NCBI GenBank assembly: GCA_035079385.1
Contig: JAVHKY010000037.1
Coordinates: 3,410,001 to 3,474,000 of the forward strand
From: Aspidiotus rigidus
Lineage: Eukaryota > Arthropoda > Insecta > Hemiptera > Diaspididae
Length of the DNA stretch: 64,000 nucleotides
Reading direction: 5' to 3'
The translations under genes were made by a program, and so were the position numbers. The notes under the pieces are model-generated. The model saw only the letters and a list, made by a program, of their open reading frames with translations, was not told where the DNA came from and searched no databases. Shown here one piece after another: positions 1 to 10,359 of the stretch; the stretch's first letter is position 1; every line of letters starts with the position of its first letter.

Positions 1-118
1 TTCTGACTCGAGTGCTGCTGCAGCTCAAATTCAGTGAATATTCATTACATTTATAGTAAACAACCTTCGTTTCTCTTTCAAATTCATACAATCTGATATC
101 GAGAAGAAACTCGATGAG

Positions 119-124
119 TTTATT
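119..124 (-). terminator. Candidate MOB4 polyadenylation signal
   Basis: The minus strand carries AATAAA about ten bases after the MOB4 stop codon. This is very close to the stop, so a further signal outside the window is equally possible. Confidence 0.35.
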
Positions 125-133
125 TTCTGGAGG

Positions 134-808
134 TTAGGCTTCCGACTCCGCAGGCATCGCTACATCTTCCACTTCATTTCCGAGAATTGGAACAATAGCG
201 TTCTCCTTCGGCATCAGTTTGTATTTCATAACAAAAGTCGTAAAACGTCTACACAAATAGGTTTTGTTCTCAAATTCATCGAATACGCTTCGATGGTGGT
301 AGTAGGCGTGCGAAAAAATTCTATAAACTCGTCGACACACCGAACCCAGTTTCGTCACCGATGACTCTTTAATACTGATACGACTAGGAAAGTACTTGTT
401 ACTGTTCAATAGACAGGCTGCGCCGTCTAACGTGTGTCGAGTATAATCGATGGCGGGGCATTCTTTGGGGGCTTTATGAGCAGCGCATAAGAATATCCAC
501 TGCTCCGAAGCAGTCATTTGAACGCAAGTTTCTGGACTACATTCATCTTGCAGACGAACAGCAAGACCGTGTAATTCTAAACAAAACTGACGTAGATGCT
601 CGTACTTCCAGACCCCTTCGTCTTGCGAATCTGGTGGCGTGAGAATAGCATCTATATCGCCAGGATTCTTTCGTATAAGTTGTTGAATATATTGTTGTAC
701 AGCGAGTGTACTATCCATTTCTTCGAAAGCTTCGTCGGGCCAATTGTAGAAGTTTTTCGATTTCGTACCCGGTCGATTGCGTCTGATCACCGGTTTTCCT
801 TCGGCCAT
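134..808 (-). CDS. MOB4: MOB kinase activator-like 4 (phocein), complete, intronless
   Basis: The 224-residue product reads along its whole length like MOB4/phocein, a non-catalytic adaptor of STRIPAK (striatin-PP2A-kinase) complexes. Seen: an N-terminal RRNRPGTK stretch, the block [13 protein letters not shown] (67-79), Cys90 and Cys95 in a C-x4-C pair and His167 and His172 in an H-x4-H pair (the MOB zinc site), the block [20 protein letters not shown], and the terminal ESEA. Length matches the family (about 225). The start ATG lies in a good context (A at -3, G at +4). No intron interrupts the frame, although vertebrate MOB4 genes have several. The reading frame is intact, so the copy is probably functional. 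It lies on the same strand as, and downstream of, a BBS1-like exon, so it may sit inside or just after that gene. Identity is near certain; whether it is the parental gene or a retrocopy is open. Confidence 0.95.
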   Translation of the reverse strand: MAEGKPVIRRNRPGTKSKNFYNWPDEAFEEMDSTLAVQQYIQQLIRKNPGDIDAILTPPDSQDEGVWKYEHLRQFCLELHGLAVRLQDECSPETCVQMTASEQWIFLCAAHKAPKECPAIDYTRHTLDGAACLLNSNKYFPSRISIKESSVTKLGSVCRRVYRIFSHAYYHHRSVFDEFENKTYLCRRFTTFVMKYKLMPKENAIVPILGNEVEDVAMPAESEA

Positions 809-1013
809 TCTGAGTTACAAGGTCTGTGAATAATAAAGAATCACTGGATGGAAAAAGAAGCGTTGATTTTCTTCGCAATTCCAGATAACGGTGTGGACCT
901 TAAGTGATAGTTTATATAAACGCTATTTCAAGTTCTTTATACTAATCAACTTAAGATGATATGGTCATTAATTAAAATAAGATTACGAATATCCTCCCCT
1001 ATGATGGTCTTAC

Positions 1014-1185
1014 TTTCAACTCCGCTTGAGCGTTGGTAAAATTTACGCAAACCAATTTATACTCTGAGTTTCCTTCTAAATCAGCTAACGATAAACAATT
1101 TTTGAATGTTGTGATGTTTTGATTCGGTTCCCAGTATGCGTCGATCCAAGGATGGTTAAATTGCATAGTACGATCAATCAATACC
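1014..1185 (-). CDS. BBS1: BBS1-like exon (Bardet-Biedl syndrome 1, N-terminal segment)
   Basis: The exon encodes HPWIDAYWEPNQNITTF, then a CLSLADLEGNSEYKLV block, and ends AELK. This matches the N-terminal exon of BBS1 (human: a WLDAHYDP motif, then CLALADLHGDGEYKLV, then LKV). BBS1 is a BBSome subunit that carries membrane cargo to cilia. A TGTAG acceptor precedes the exon at 1186-1190 and a GTAAGA donor follows directly at 1013-1008; both fit the similarity boundaries. An in-frame ATG lies about 20 bases inside the exon and could be a start, or an upstream exon may supply it. No later BBS1 exon is visible between here and position 1, where MOB4 occupies the strand, so the rest is either beyond the window or lost. 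Confidence 0.72.
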
Positions 1186-2139
1186 CTACAATTGGTAAAT
1201 AACAAATTTTAGTGATACGAAAAATTGATAGGTATTGATTTGAGTTCATATGATAGTGACAAATACACAGAATGTCTGCAATGAAATGAAGCCGTGTCCC
1301 ATCGAAAAACCTACTGCTAGCATGAACAGGCTTGCAAAATAGAAAATTCCAAGTGCTATGATAATAGCGAAAGTTGTAAGCAAAGCGAATATTCAAGCCG
1401 TAAAAGGTTCAAATTCGTAGGAACTTTTCTTCTTATCAATTACCTTCGGATGGATGATTGGACGCAATCGAGACTCGCCGTACAGAGAAAAAAAATTCAA
1501 TACTGTTGGACGAAATATTTAAACAATCAGTGGATATGAATAATGTTTTCCTATTTCGCGTAAATAGTAGTTATGGTTTCCTCATAATAGAAACGGGCCA
1601 ATTCAACAGAACCGACTGACGGAGAGAATTATTTCAATTTGCTCCAGACCAGCTGCAGACCTGCTGTTCTTACTAACCTTCTCTTCTGAGTTACAAACCA
1701 AGGTACGTAGAATGGAGAGGTATGATTAGTGATAAAAGGCGGGCCAGGGGCAAGGAACGCAACCGTGCCACTCAAGGTGTATGAGAAGGTATCTGTAAAA
1801 AGGGCGTCCGTCCCATGGAAAATACATCAAACGGACGTCTTTTTCACAGATTACAAAAAAAAATGCGCCCTGCTATCGACTTATGATGACGTCAAACAAG
1901 ATCCTGTTTCTGAAAAAATCGTAACACCTGAATGATCCTATCTCCTAGTCCTTATCAAGTTATCAATATCGAATCAAATCATGTGCGGTGCGGTCTATCT
2001 TGCATCATTTTGAAAACAAAATCGGCGCTTTCAAAATTTTGCCCTTTCTTTAAAACGAGTAATGTAAATTTATTTAATTCTTTTCATGCTCCAAAAGAAA
2101 TCAATTTCTCGAAAAATTTGATTAATTGAATAGCTCAGC
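1186..2139. other. Intergenic, divergent spacer between BBS1-like exon and archease
   Basis: No convincing gene. It should hold the 5' flank of archease and either the BBS1 5' end or an intron. A palindrome TGACGTCA lies at 1887-1894. Short open frames here show no recognisable motif. Confidence 0.5.
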
Positions 2140-2843
2140 ATGTCAAATATTACAGAAGGAGATTGGTTCATCCCTCCTGTCAAGTACGAATGTAAGTGTG
2201 TGAACCGAAGACTGACGAGATGACATTATTCTTCGTTAGGCGTAAAACTATCAACTGACAGTTGAATTTTGTTTCAGATCTAGATCACACGGCGGATGTT
2301 CAGTAGGTGAATGACATAAAATATTTCAAGAATCTAAGAATGATGTTAGACTTTGTGTGGATGATTCCATTACAGGTTGCATGCATGGGGCGATACGCTG
2401 CAAGAAGCTTTCGAACAATGTGCAAACGCCATGTTCGGGTACATCACAACCATAGAATACGTCGAGATGAAAGATACATTGGATATTGAAGCTGAAGGGG
2501 ACGATCTTGAATCGCTATTATTTCATTTCCTAGATGAATTCCTATTCAATTTCTGTGCCGAACCAAATTTCATACCTCGGGTAAATTCCTGTCCATACAT
2601 TAAAGTACTCAACGTTTTTGTATAGTTGAAGTTTGATACGTAGTGATTTTTATTTGATTGCAGAAAGTTCAAATTTTGGAGTTTGACAGAGAAAAGTTCA
2701 CTATAAAAGCACGGGGGTTCGGAGAGACATTTGAAATCGGTAAACATCCTCAAGGCGCTGACGTTAAAGCTATTACGTACTCGAATATGCAGATTCATGA
2801 GAAAGAGGATAAAAGTGAAGTATTTGTGATAATTGATATTTAA
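2140..2843 (+). CDS. Archease: Archease (tRNA ligase cofactor), complete, four exons
   Basis: Archease (ZBTB8OS in mammals) activates the RtcB-type RNA ligase used in tRNA splicing and XBP1 mRNA repair. Exons read as 2140-2191, 2278-2302, 2376-2580 and 2664-2843, a 462-nt CDS for 153 residues. Donors are GTAAGT (2192), GTAGGT (2303) and GTAAAT (2581); each acceptor ends in CAG. The joined frame gives KYEYLDHTADVQLHAWG, where the DHTAD motif spans the exon 1/2/3 joins, then EAFEQCANAMFGY, then a LFHFLDEFLFNFC block, KHPQGADVKAITY and the terminal VFVIIDI. These are the hallmark blocks of the family, and the acidic residues of DHTAD and the C-terminal Asp are its known metal-binding or functional positions. 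Length is slightly below the human 167. Start choice: the first ATG of exon 1, just after an in-frame stop-rich stretch. Intact and probably functional. Confidence 0.93.
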
Positions 2844-4132
2844 ACAAGTATTTTAAAAATGTTCATAATATTTTAAATCAGCTCTTTTTTAAAAAAATAA
2901 TATAAGAATAATTCTGTTTTTTACGAAAAAGTTCTATCATTTATTGCTCAGACGTAATCTCACTGTCTTTCTGAATTTCAAGACAGTATTGCAAAAGAAT
3001 AGGAAAACAGCGAAAAACAAAGGACAGTATCGTTCTCAGTGTTCATCATTGTACTGAAATATTCGAGTACGATAAATAATGACTGACGACGTTGCTCTTT
3101 ATTCTCTTCCATGATTATTGATTCTTGATTCGTATTTTTTCATTATCTCTCATCAAAGCGCATCTAATCACCTATAACGTCCATGTCTAAAAATGAACGC
3201 AACACACCAACAGAAGCTCACACGCTCTCGAGGCAATTATTTGAATTATTATCGAGGTGCGAGGTGAAAAAAGTTTGGAAACGAGCACCCGACTGCCGAT
3301 CGGCTGGAAGAGGTTCGTGCTTAGCCTCTTGCTTTTTTTATAACTCAGCTTTTGACTTCTAAGTTTTAGCTCTTGTTCTGTCATGTACACCTTTAAGCTT
3401 TCAACTTGCCATTCTTTTCTAACACCGTATCTGTACTAAATACATGTTATTCTTCGGCTTCTAGCTTGGTGCTTTTAGTTACTCCCATCAAAGTTCTGTC
3501 ATCTTTCGTATAAAAACTCACGTGCATCTGTACAACGAAAACGTGGCTCTACTTATCTAAGTTTTAAGAATTTTGTTTTCAATTCATATTTCAATTATTA
3601 CTCTAGTTTGTTACTTCACATTCAATTTCTTGTTACCTTGAATTTGCAAAGCTATTTTTCTTTTTTTCAAATCGTTTACTAGTTTTTCTTGATCGTAATG
3701 CTGGCTCGATCCTTGAATCGAAACGTTCAATTCAAAAGTATTTCTGAACTTCGATTCATCTCATGAGGACGTTAGACTGCTTAAAAAAGAAAAAGATAGG
3801 CTCCGAGAACGCATTTAAATATATTTCAAGAATCTCGATCTTTTAGTTACAGAGAAAATTAACATTAGATCCAAAACAAGAGTGAAAAATCATAACCATC
3901 CGCTGACATGTGCATCATACACCTTGACCTGAATCTATTTTTTCCTTCTACTTCGACGTTGCTGTTAAGCCTATGAGAATATTCTGTCCCTGAGGTAAAT
4001 ATGTATAACGTTTCTGGCTCGAGAAATTTGATATGCGATATCTTCAACCGCTTCAATTCTTCTTAATGCGACTAATCCTTCACGGGCTTCAGCAAAAATG
4101 ATTTTGTCAACAGTAGAGCGGCTTGGGCATTG
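2844..4132. other. Non-coding, AT-rich
   Basis: Archease 3' flank followed by AT-rich sequence. I see no gene, repeat array or clear transposon motif. Confidence 0.5.
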
Positions 4133-4530
4133 CTGCCGTACAAAGTTAAATAGACGTATATGCGAAAACAACGATCACCGAGACGAGGCGTTCGGATCAA
4201 TGGGCTGTATGTGTGTTGGGAACGAAGCTTTGTATTCACACACCACTACTATCACAGTCGATTGCATATCAGTGCATATACTAAGGCGCTAGACATATAT
4301 GTCCCTTTTTTGGACGTATATGCATCGCGAGTTGAAAAATGTACCGTATCTGAAAATTGAGCACTTATTGAAGAAAATTATTATAATCATCGAATTCTGC
4401 GTTGAAAGTTGCTATGAGTGAGTAACTTATGCGATCTTAATATCTTTCGAATACATTTTTATATTCTTTTTAATACTTTTCCGTGATCGTTGTTTTCGCA
4501 TATATACGTCTATTCAACTTTGTACGGCAG
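4133..4530. mobile_element. Short inverted-repeat element (MITE-like), about 400 bp
   Basis: Two arms, 4133-4178 and 4483-4530, are near-perfect reverse complements. They begin CTGCCGTACAAAGTT and run through AGACGTATA to CGATCAC. The interior has no coding capacity. The outer flanks are similar but not a clean target duplication, so superfamily is unassigned. Confidence 0.7.
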
Positions 4531-5377
4531 ATTGCCTTTGGCTGATATAATAGACGCTTGTTTTTGTTGCTCAGCCTAAAACAAATGAATGCCAAATAAT
4601 AATGCAATATTCTTACAATTTAAACTATGTATTAGACTATACGGTGATATTGAATACAAATTATATCACCCTTTCGACCAAAAATCTGGCACCTTACGCT
4701 TTGCGCAATACGATGCTTTCCCTAGCCGTGTTCAAAGAGAGTTACAAACGTCGGAAAATTGACTTTGATATTCTTCTAATAGGTAATGATTATTTTAGGG
4801 TACTGATGGACTCTACTACTTAAACAAAAGACGACGCGACGCACAAATGAACACGTAAATGCTCCTCTACATAACATTTGTAATCAACATATTGTATTAT
4901 ATAATAATAATAATAAATAATGAGTTAGATTAGCCAGATACAAAGTTTGGAAGCTGTATGTTTGCGGAGGGACACGGGTTGACAGCGTCAGCGTGGTTGA
5001 CAGTAGATGACATTGACAGCTTTGACAGCCTGACAGGAACGTTAGTCCCAAACAACATCGATAGAGAACGCCACCAGGTCCACGTTGTTGATTTTCCAAA
5101 CATGAAAGTCAACGATAACGATTACGTGAGTAGCCTCTCAACTCGCAGACAAAATAAGTAGCCACGGGTATATATTTCAACTGCTCCGTGCCTCCATACG
5201 CTATTTAGCGGGGAAAGTTATGAAAGCTGCGATGATGTTCGATGTTCTTTCGAGAAAGTAGATTTCTAGGAATATATCTACGCTGAGCAGCCTAGTTCAC
5301 CTTGTAGTATTAAAATCTTGTTTGTTCACACTTGCACTGTGGGGGCAATTGCTCCTTCAATTCGGTTATATACAATA
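4531..5377. other. Non-coding, nothing recognised
   Basis: Short open frames only, none with a recognisable motif. A stretch near 4900-4920 is a TAA-type simple repeat. Confidence 0.45.
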
Positions 5378-5389
5378 CGAGCCGCTGAC

Positions 5390-5465
5390 GGGCCGCCTTC
5401 GGCGGCCCTTGGCGGCTCGGCCTGCCGGCGGCTCCTAACAGACGCGAGCAGCTTCGCTGCTCGCG
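5390..5465. other. Two GC-rich hairpins of the Helitron 3' region
   Basis: Positions 5390-5397 pair perfectly with 5401-5408 (8 bp, loop TTC). Positions 5443-5452 pair perfectly with 5456-5465 (10 bp, loop TTC). Helitrons use a hairpin just inside the 3' terminus as a rolling-circle terminator. The tract is much richer in GC than its surroundings. Confidence 0.7.
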
Positions 5466-5865
5466 TGTTTTGCTCGCTCGTTATTGTTGTTGTTACATTT
5501 TAGTGGGGTGGCTAAATTCCCCATAAAAACCGTGCATACGATAGAAATATTATAACTTTTAAAATACCCGTTCAAAGTGATCGATGGATCTAAAACATAG
5601 CCACGTATATTTTTAATTATCATACATAGTTATTAAAGAGTGGGGGAGGAAGTAAAAATTTCAAGTAAAAGGTCGGTTATGATTGGGAAAGGAATTAAGA
5701 TAAATGTATACCTTTTTGATCTTGCAAATCTAGTCAGGTTGTTGAATCGTCGCTTCGCTTGCACATACTATTCTGTAAGACTTACAATGTGGAGTTATAA
5801 TTTGAACTGAGTTTCCCTTTGTTGGATTGCTGTTTTGAAATTTCTTACAAACTGCAATGGAGGTC

Positions 5866-5923
5866 GGTTCCCTCTCAGTGAAAACGGCCAGCACCGCGTG
5901 AAGGTAGGGAACCGTCGCTGGCC
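5866..5923. other. Two interleaved short inverted repeats
   Basis: GGTTCCC (5866-5872) is complementary to GGGAACC (5907-5913), and GGCCAGC (5886-5892) to GCTGGCC (5917-5923). The pairs interleave, which is the order of an H-type pseudoknot rather than a simple hairpin. It lies downstream of the Helitron coding region in element orientation. Function unknown. Confidence 0.35.
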
Positions 5924-6092
5924 TTTTCTCTTTCTTTCACGTTTCTGTATATGAGGAGGTTGAAATTTTTTTCTTCTTCTTCCGGAATAACGTCAAAAAA
6001 TAGGAGTAAATAAAAGAATATCATAATTATTAATCTTTTATTGTCAGCCTACATTAACCGTCCATAGGTATGTGATGGGGCGCATATTATTA

Positions 6093-6983
6093 CTACTCTT
6101 TCCAAGACAATAAAATGTCATGTACTATATTTCGAGTGGCTACTGAATCGTTGTTCAAAATGTTCTCTTTCTTGGTCAGGAGGCAAATGTTATCCTTTCT
6201 TCGTGCCCTGCTTAGCGCCACATAGAGTTGACCGTGTGAAAATAAATGCTCCCTTAGATCGATGCCAACTACATCTAACGTTTGCCCCTGAGATTTATTT
6301 ACCGTCATGGCATACGCGAGCCGCAATGGATACTGCCTACGAATTATTTCAAGCCCTCTTTTCCCAGTTGTGAATTTGAATATAACCCGAGGAATTACGA
6401 ATGTTTTTGTTTCGTCCTCAGGTTTACTGACTTCTAATGAAAATTTGAATATCCTTCTAACTATTACTTTTGTTCCATTAACCAACCCTTCTTCAAAGTT
6501 CAGATTCCGAATGAGAGTACACATCGCACCAATTTTAACCTTATTGCAATCTTTCCTCTTCAGCTCGGCACCACATATCAACAAAATAAACCTAGCCATT
6601 TTTGTAAAACGGTCTTTTGACAACAATAAATATCGATAATACTTATTTTGACTCACTTTTCTTCCTTTTTTGTCTGTCATGTTAACTGACCAGCCTGCGG
6701 ATCCATGGGGAAATAATAGAGGGTATTGGAGGCATTCGTATGCAGGGTCTAAGAAGTTGATAAACTGTGGTTGTCTATCACTGATTTTCCAAATTATAAC
6801 TTTTCTTGGATCCGGATTTAGACAGGTGCTGATGACAGCGGATATCTCTTCACTCAGAGGCCGGTCTCCCAGCACTGGTCCGTGAGACCTCCTGTTGGTC
6901 TTTTCAAACACAATGTGCGCCATTTCATGTTCCTCTGAACTCAATCGCCTGAGGACTGGTACAAATGGGTTTACCTCATTCAT
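6093..6983 (-). pseudogene. Helitron Rep/helicase remnant, central part deleted
   Basis: The 296-residue frame joins two distant parts of a Helitron protein. Residues 1 to about 110 contain the pre-Rep region with MNEVNPFVPVLRRL and DPAYECLQYPLLFPHG. Residues from about 150 to the end are the C-terminal part of the Pif1-type helicase: IGAMCTLIRNLNFEEGLVNGT, then AYAMTVNKSQGQTLD (motif V region) and HGQLYVALSRAR (motif VI). The HUH nuclease, the Walker A and B motifs and the rest of the helicase are absent, so it can neither nick nor unwind. The upstream frame ends at 6992; its continuation into this one is off by a single base near 7010-7025, where a G has probably been lost. The deletion junction lies near residues 115-145. 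Confidence 0.85.
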
Positions 6984-6991
6984 ATACCCAG

Positions 6992-8695
6992 TTATTTGCT
7001 GTACAATATCTGCGCTACACCCAATCGCATTCTTCCATCATCAACGTACATTGCTATGTTATTTAAAGATTCTTCATAATTTAGATCAAATAGTCTATGA
7101 TATATGCGCCCCTGTATTTTAACCAGGTACGGACCGCTCTTGAAAGTCTTGAATCCTCCAGTCACCCCCAGCGCCGAAAATGCAAATAAGTTATTATATG
7201 ATCGACAATTTTTTACAAAGTCTTCATCGGAATAAAATGGAGCATCCAAATCGGGCAGGTGTATTTCAATAGCTCCTTGTTTACAACACCATTGCTGTTT
7301 ATCTTTTTCCTCCCAAAACAGTAATGCATTGCAATGTGAACACTGATTATTGAGAGGATCCGTCAATTTAGATGCTTTTAATTTCATTGTGTATCTCTCA
7401 TTAAAGTACATTTTTGATGGCTGTAGGTTACCTTTCCTGCTTGATTTTGGATCATTTTCTGTTTGGATTTCTCTCTTGGCGCTGCGTCTCATTCGATCTT
7501 TTTCTGCCTTTTCTGCCTTACTCAGCATTTTTTGTTCTTCGCTCAATTTTGGACGGCCCCTTTTCTTCCCCTCATTCTTATTTTCTACCTTCTTTTTATT
7601 GTTTCTTGATTCATCTTTCTTACTTGATTCTTTTTGGCTTGATTTGGAATCATTTTTTGTTAGGGCTTCTCTCTTGGCACTGCGTCTCATTCGATCTTCT
7701 TCTGCCCTCTTTGCCTTATTCAGTAGTTTTTGTTCTTCGCTCAGCTTTGGACGACCCCTTTTCTTCCCTTCAGTTTCATTTTCTCCCTCTGAAAATTGCC
7801 TCTTAAGGGAAATTTCAATTTTTTTAGCGTTGCGTCTCAGTTTCTCTCTTTCTAACTTTCTTTCTTTGTTCTTCAATTTATCTTCTTCGCTTAATTTTGG
7901 CCGCCCTCTTTTCTTTAACTGTGATTGATTTATTGTCTGAGCTTCTTTTCTGGCACTACGTCTCATCTTCTCCCTCTCTGCCCTCACTACTTTGGCAACT
8001 AATTTCTCTTCTCCACTTGACTTTGGCCGTCCCCTCTTCCTGCTTATACTCATATCTTGTGACGTTACATTTTCACCTGTAATGTTTGGGACGACGGGGA
8101 ATGGATGTAATGTTTTTGTATTGAATAACTGGAGAAGATGAGGGCGCATAGCATGTTGCTCAAATCTAAGGTTACATGGATTTTGATTGAAGGCAATAGC
8201 TGTTGCGAAGGCAATTGCGTACACACCACAATCTAGACCATTTGTCTGCTTGTCCACAGTGCAATATTCCACCTCAAAACCACAGGGAAACAACCGATGT
8301 AAAAATGTATTCTGTGTATATGTTATCTGTTGAGAATTGCAACTGTCATAGACATACAGGATACCATTATTGTAATAAAATGTGACCCAATGTGAAATTT
8401 CATTCAGACGTTTGGTGGGTCTGGTCGGCAATATTTGAATGTGCCTCCCATTAAAGAGCTGTGCCAGTTTGATGTCGTCCCATAATCCCATCAAGTACAC
8501 ATTGACTGGGCAGAAATTAGTATTTTTACGTACTATTTCAAAAAATGCGTTAATGAGATCCCCTGACAATTCGTCATGTAGAATCTCATTCTCTACGCTA
8601 CCGTCCGTCATACTGTTTGAAAGAAAAATATACAACTTCGAATGATACAAATGGAACAACTGTTGCGTGTATGAGTCTAACGTAAAATGATGCAA
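6992..8695 (-). CDS. Helitron N-terminal protein: Ulp1-like protease, four AT-hook repeats, zinc motif
   Basis: A 567-residue frame with three parts. Residues 60-170 look like a C48 (Ulp1/SENP-type) cysteine protease: His102 in SHWVTFYY, Asp117 in VYDSCN, Gln150 and Cys156 in QTNGLDCGVYAIA. These proteases cleave SUMO or other ubiquitin-like modifiers; the catalytic set appears complete. Residues 219-412 hold four repeats, each opening with an AT-hook core RGRPK (at 219-225, 261-267, 311-317, 377-383) followed by a charged helix ending in RMRRSAKRE or a variant. Residues 440-567 are the start of the canonical Helitron protein, with CSHC (452-455), a paired WCC (470-471), and FAFSALGV. The frame ends by frameshift rather than at a natural stop. 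The true start may be a later ATG; the first is used. The host range of the protease is unknown; a role in countering SUMO-based silencing is only a guess. Confidence 0.82.
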   Translation of the reverse strand: MHHFTLDSYTQQLFHLYHSKLYIFLSNSMTDGSVENEILHDELSGDLINAFFEIVRKNTNFCPVNVYLMGLWDDIKLAQLFNGRHIQILPTRPTKRLNEISHWVTFYYNNGILYVYDSCNSQQITYTQNTFLHRLFPCGFEVEYCTVDKQTNGLDCGVYAIAFATAIAFNQNPCNLRFEQHAMRPHLLQLFNTKTLHPFPVVPNITGENVTSQDMSISRKRGRPKSSGEEKLVAKVVRAEREKMRRSARKEAQTINQSQLKKRGRPKLSEEDKLKNKERKLEREKLRRNAKKIEISLKRQFSEGENETEGKKRGRPKLSEEQKLLNKAKRAEEDRMRRSAKREALTKNDSKSSQKESSKKDESRNNKKKVENKNEGKKRGRPKLSEEQKMLSKAEKAEKDRMRRSAKREIQTENDPKSSRKGNLQPSKMYFNERYTMKLKASKLTDPLNNQCSHCNALLFWEEKDKQQWCCKQGAIEIHLPDLDAPFYSDEDFVKNCRSYNNLFAFSALGVTGGFKTFKSGPYLVKIQGRIYHRLFDLNYEESLNNIAMYVDDGRMRLGVAQILYSK

Positions 8696-9046
8696 CGCCG
8701 CGCCACGCGCTTCTATTTATATCAATCGTCGCTACTGCTGGATCATTTCGAGAGCATTCGAGAACTGTCAAAAAAACGGAAGGAAGAGAGCCTACTTCCA
8801 GAAACTACTCGAACGGTCAGCGAGAAACTACTCGAACGGTCAGGTTAACCGGTCGCGTCGTAGTTTGTAAGGTTGACCCACCCTAACCACGCCCTAACGA
8901 TGCGTAGGTAGCGCTTCAGATTTACCGAGTTTCCAATAGATAGCGGCACTTGAATTTTCGGCCACGCGAATTTTCGGCACGCGATTTTCTTGCGTCACTC
9001 GATTTTTTAGCGTCACGCGCGCGAGCTTACAGGTTTATATAATAGA

Positions 9047-10350
9047 TACATAATTAATCTGTGTCACTTATGATTAATTTTTGCCTAGCACTTTTCAAAT
9101 TTCTCTACAGTCCTGGCGAGTTTTAATTTTGCATAGCATTTTTCAAAATTTTGTACAGTCTTAGAAAAAGTTTTTTCTTCTTAGTACTTCAATAATGGTT
9201 ATACACCTACCCTATGTATTAATTCTCTTTAGGAATTCCAGATTAGAGTGGTAAGACAATGCGTATTTCTTGGTTTCTAGATCAGGACATTAAAAAAATT
9301 GAGATTTCTTGAGCTTTACATCTTGGTAGGAAAAGAAGCTCCAGATCTTTTGAAAAAAATTAATAAATTTCCGACATATAACAGTCAATGAGAAAGAAAA
9401 AACCAAGAGACCCGCAGTAGGCGCATGGCAACTTGTCTTGTTTGTTTTCTAAGCTATAGGTAGTATAATTTATTTTACAAGTACCTAAGTAAAGAGAAGG
9501 TTTTTACAAAGTGGAACGTTTCCCGCCCCGCTCATGAGGGAAACACAACGAGTATTGAAAAGCTATTTGACCCGCGAGTTCAATACGGTCTTTTTTTTTC
9601 ACTAGGGAGTAAAACTTTGCAGTTGAACAAGGAATATTTGAGTTGAGATTGGTATATTCACATATTTAGTAACATATTCTCGATAATATTCAGTAAGGAA
9701 GCCCATAAGGTTCAGATTTTCTTTACATTTATTGCTAAAATTACGATTTTAAAACCAAATTTCGCACTTCGACTTTGTCTGGCAGCACGAATCCGGCCTG
9801 TCAGGTCTGCCAGGTTGATTGATTCCTAAAGCTGAAGTCTTATACTACAATTCAACACAAACTTCAACTATAGATCTTTCCGACTAAATATCTAACAATT
9901 TTTGACCATTTACGGCGAACGCTATTTTCTTCTCCGGCCACTCAGCGCTGTCAGCTTCAAGGACGTCACTTCTCATACGAAATACTTGAGAAATATTAGT
10001 ACGGTCATCTTAGACCCCTCCAATTAAAAAACGTTCAGTGAGCTCCCGGCCTGCCATGGTACCAGAAGCAAGGAACGCGACTTCAGGATTGTGTAAGAAT
10101 TCTGTTCTTGTTGACAAAACGCTGCGTTTTTTTTTTTTTTTTTTTTATTACCAAACAAACATGGTAACAAGCCTATATTTTTGCGCTGCTCCTCATTATT
10201 TGTAAGAAGCAGTCATTTCTTGTGGTGTCTGATCTATTGGTATAACTCGTAGACAAGGAATTAGCAGCCATCACCCTCACACCTCCGTGAATAGTCCTAA
10301 TTTTAATCCTCAGTGGAACTTTCCAGCCAACGATGATTACAGGTACTGAT
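9047..10350. other. Non-coding, AT-rich
   Basis: No gene recognised. A poly(T) tract lies near 10129-10147. Confidence 0.45.
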
Positions 10351-10359
10351 AATAAAAAC

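Larger units (their letters stand above)
5378..9046 (-). mobile_element. Helitron, internally deleted, carrying Ulp1-type protease
   Basis: Read on the minus strand, the element starts at 9046 with TCTATTATATAAACC, a typical Helitron 5' terminus preceded by a host A. Coding sequence of Helitron type follows (8695-6093). Two strong GC-rich hairpins lie at the other side (5443-5465 and 5390-5408), and a CTCG followed by T at 5381-5377 would be a variant of the usual CTRR-T end. The hairpin lies 12 bases from that end, as Helitrons require. The 5' end is well supported; the 3' end is tentative because CTCG departs from consensus. The Rep nuclease and most of the helicase are missing, so the copy is not autonomous. 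Confidence 0.7.

Noticed and set aside
596..829. Plus-strand open frame over the MOB4 gene
   Set aside because: It is antisense to a well-conserved coding region and has no motif of its own.
7350..7928. Long plus-strand open frames (192 and 130 residues) rich in Leu, Phe and Ser
   Set aside because: They mirror the Lys/Arg/Glu-rich AT-hook repeats on the other strand; composition explains the lack of stops.
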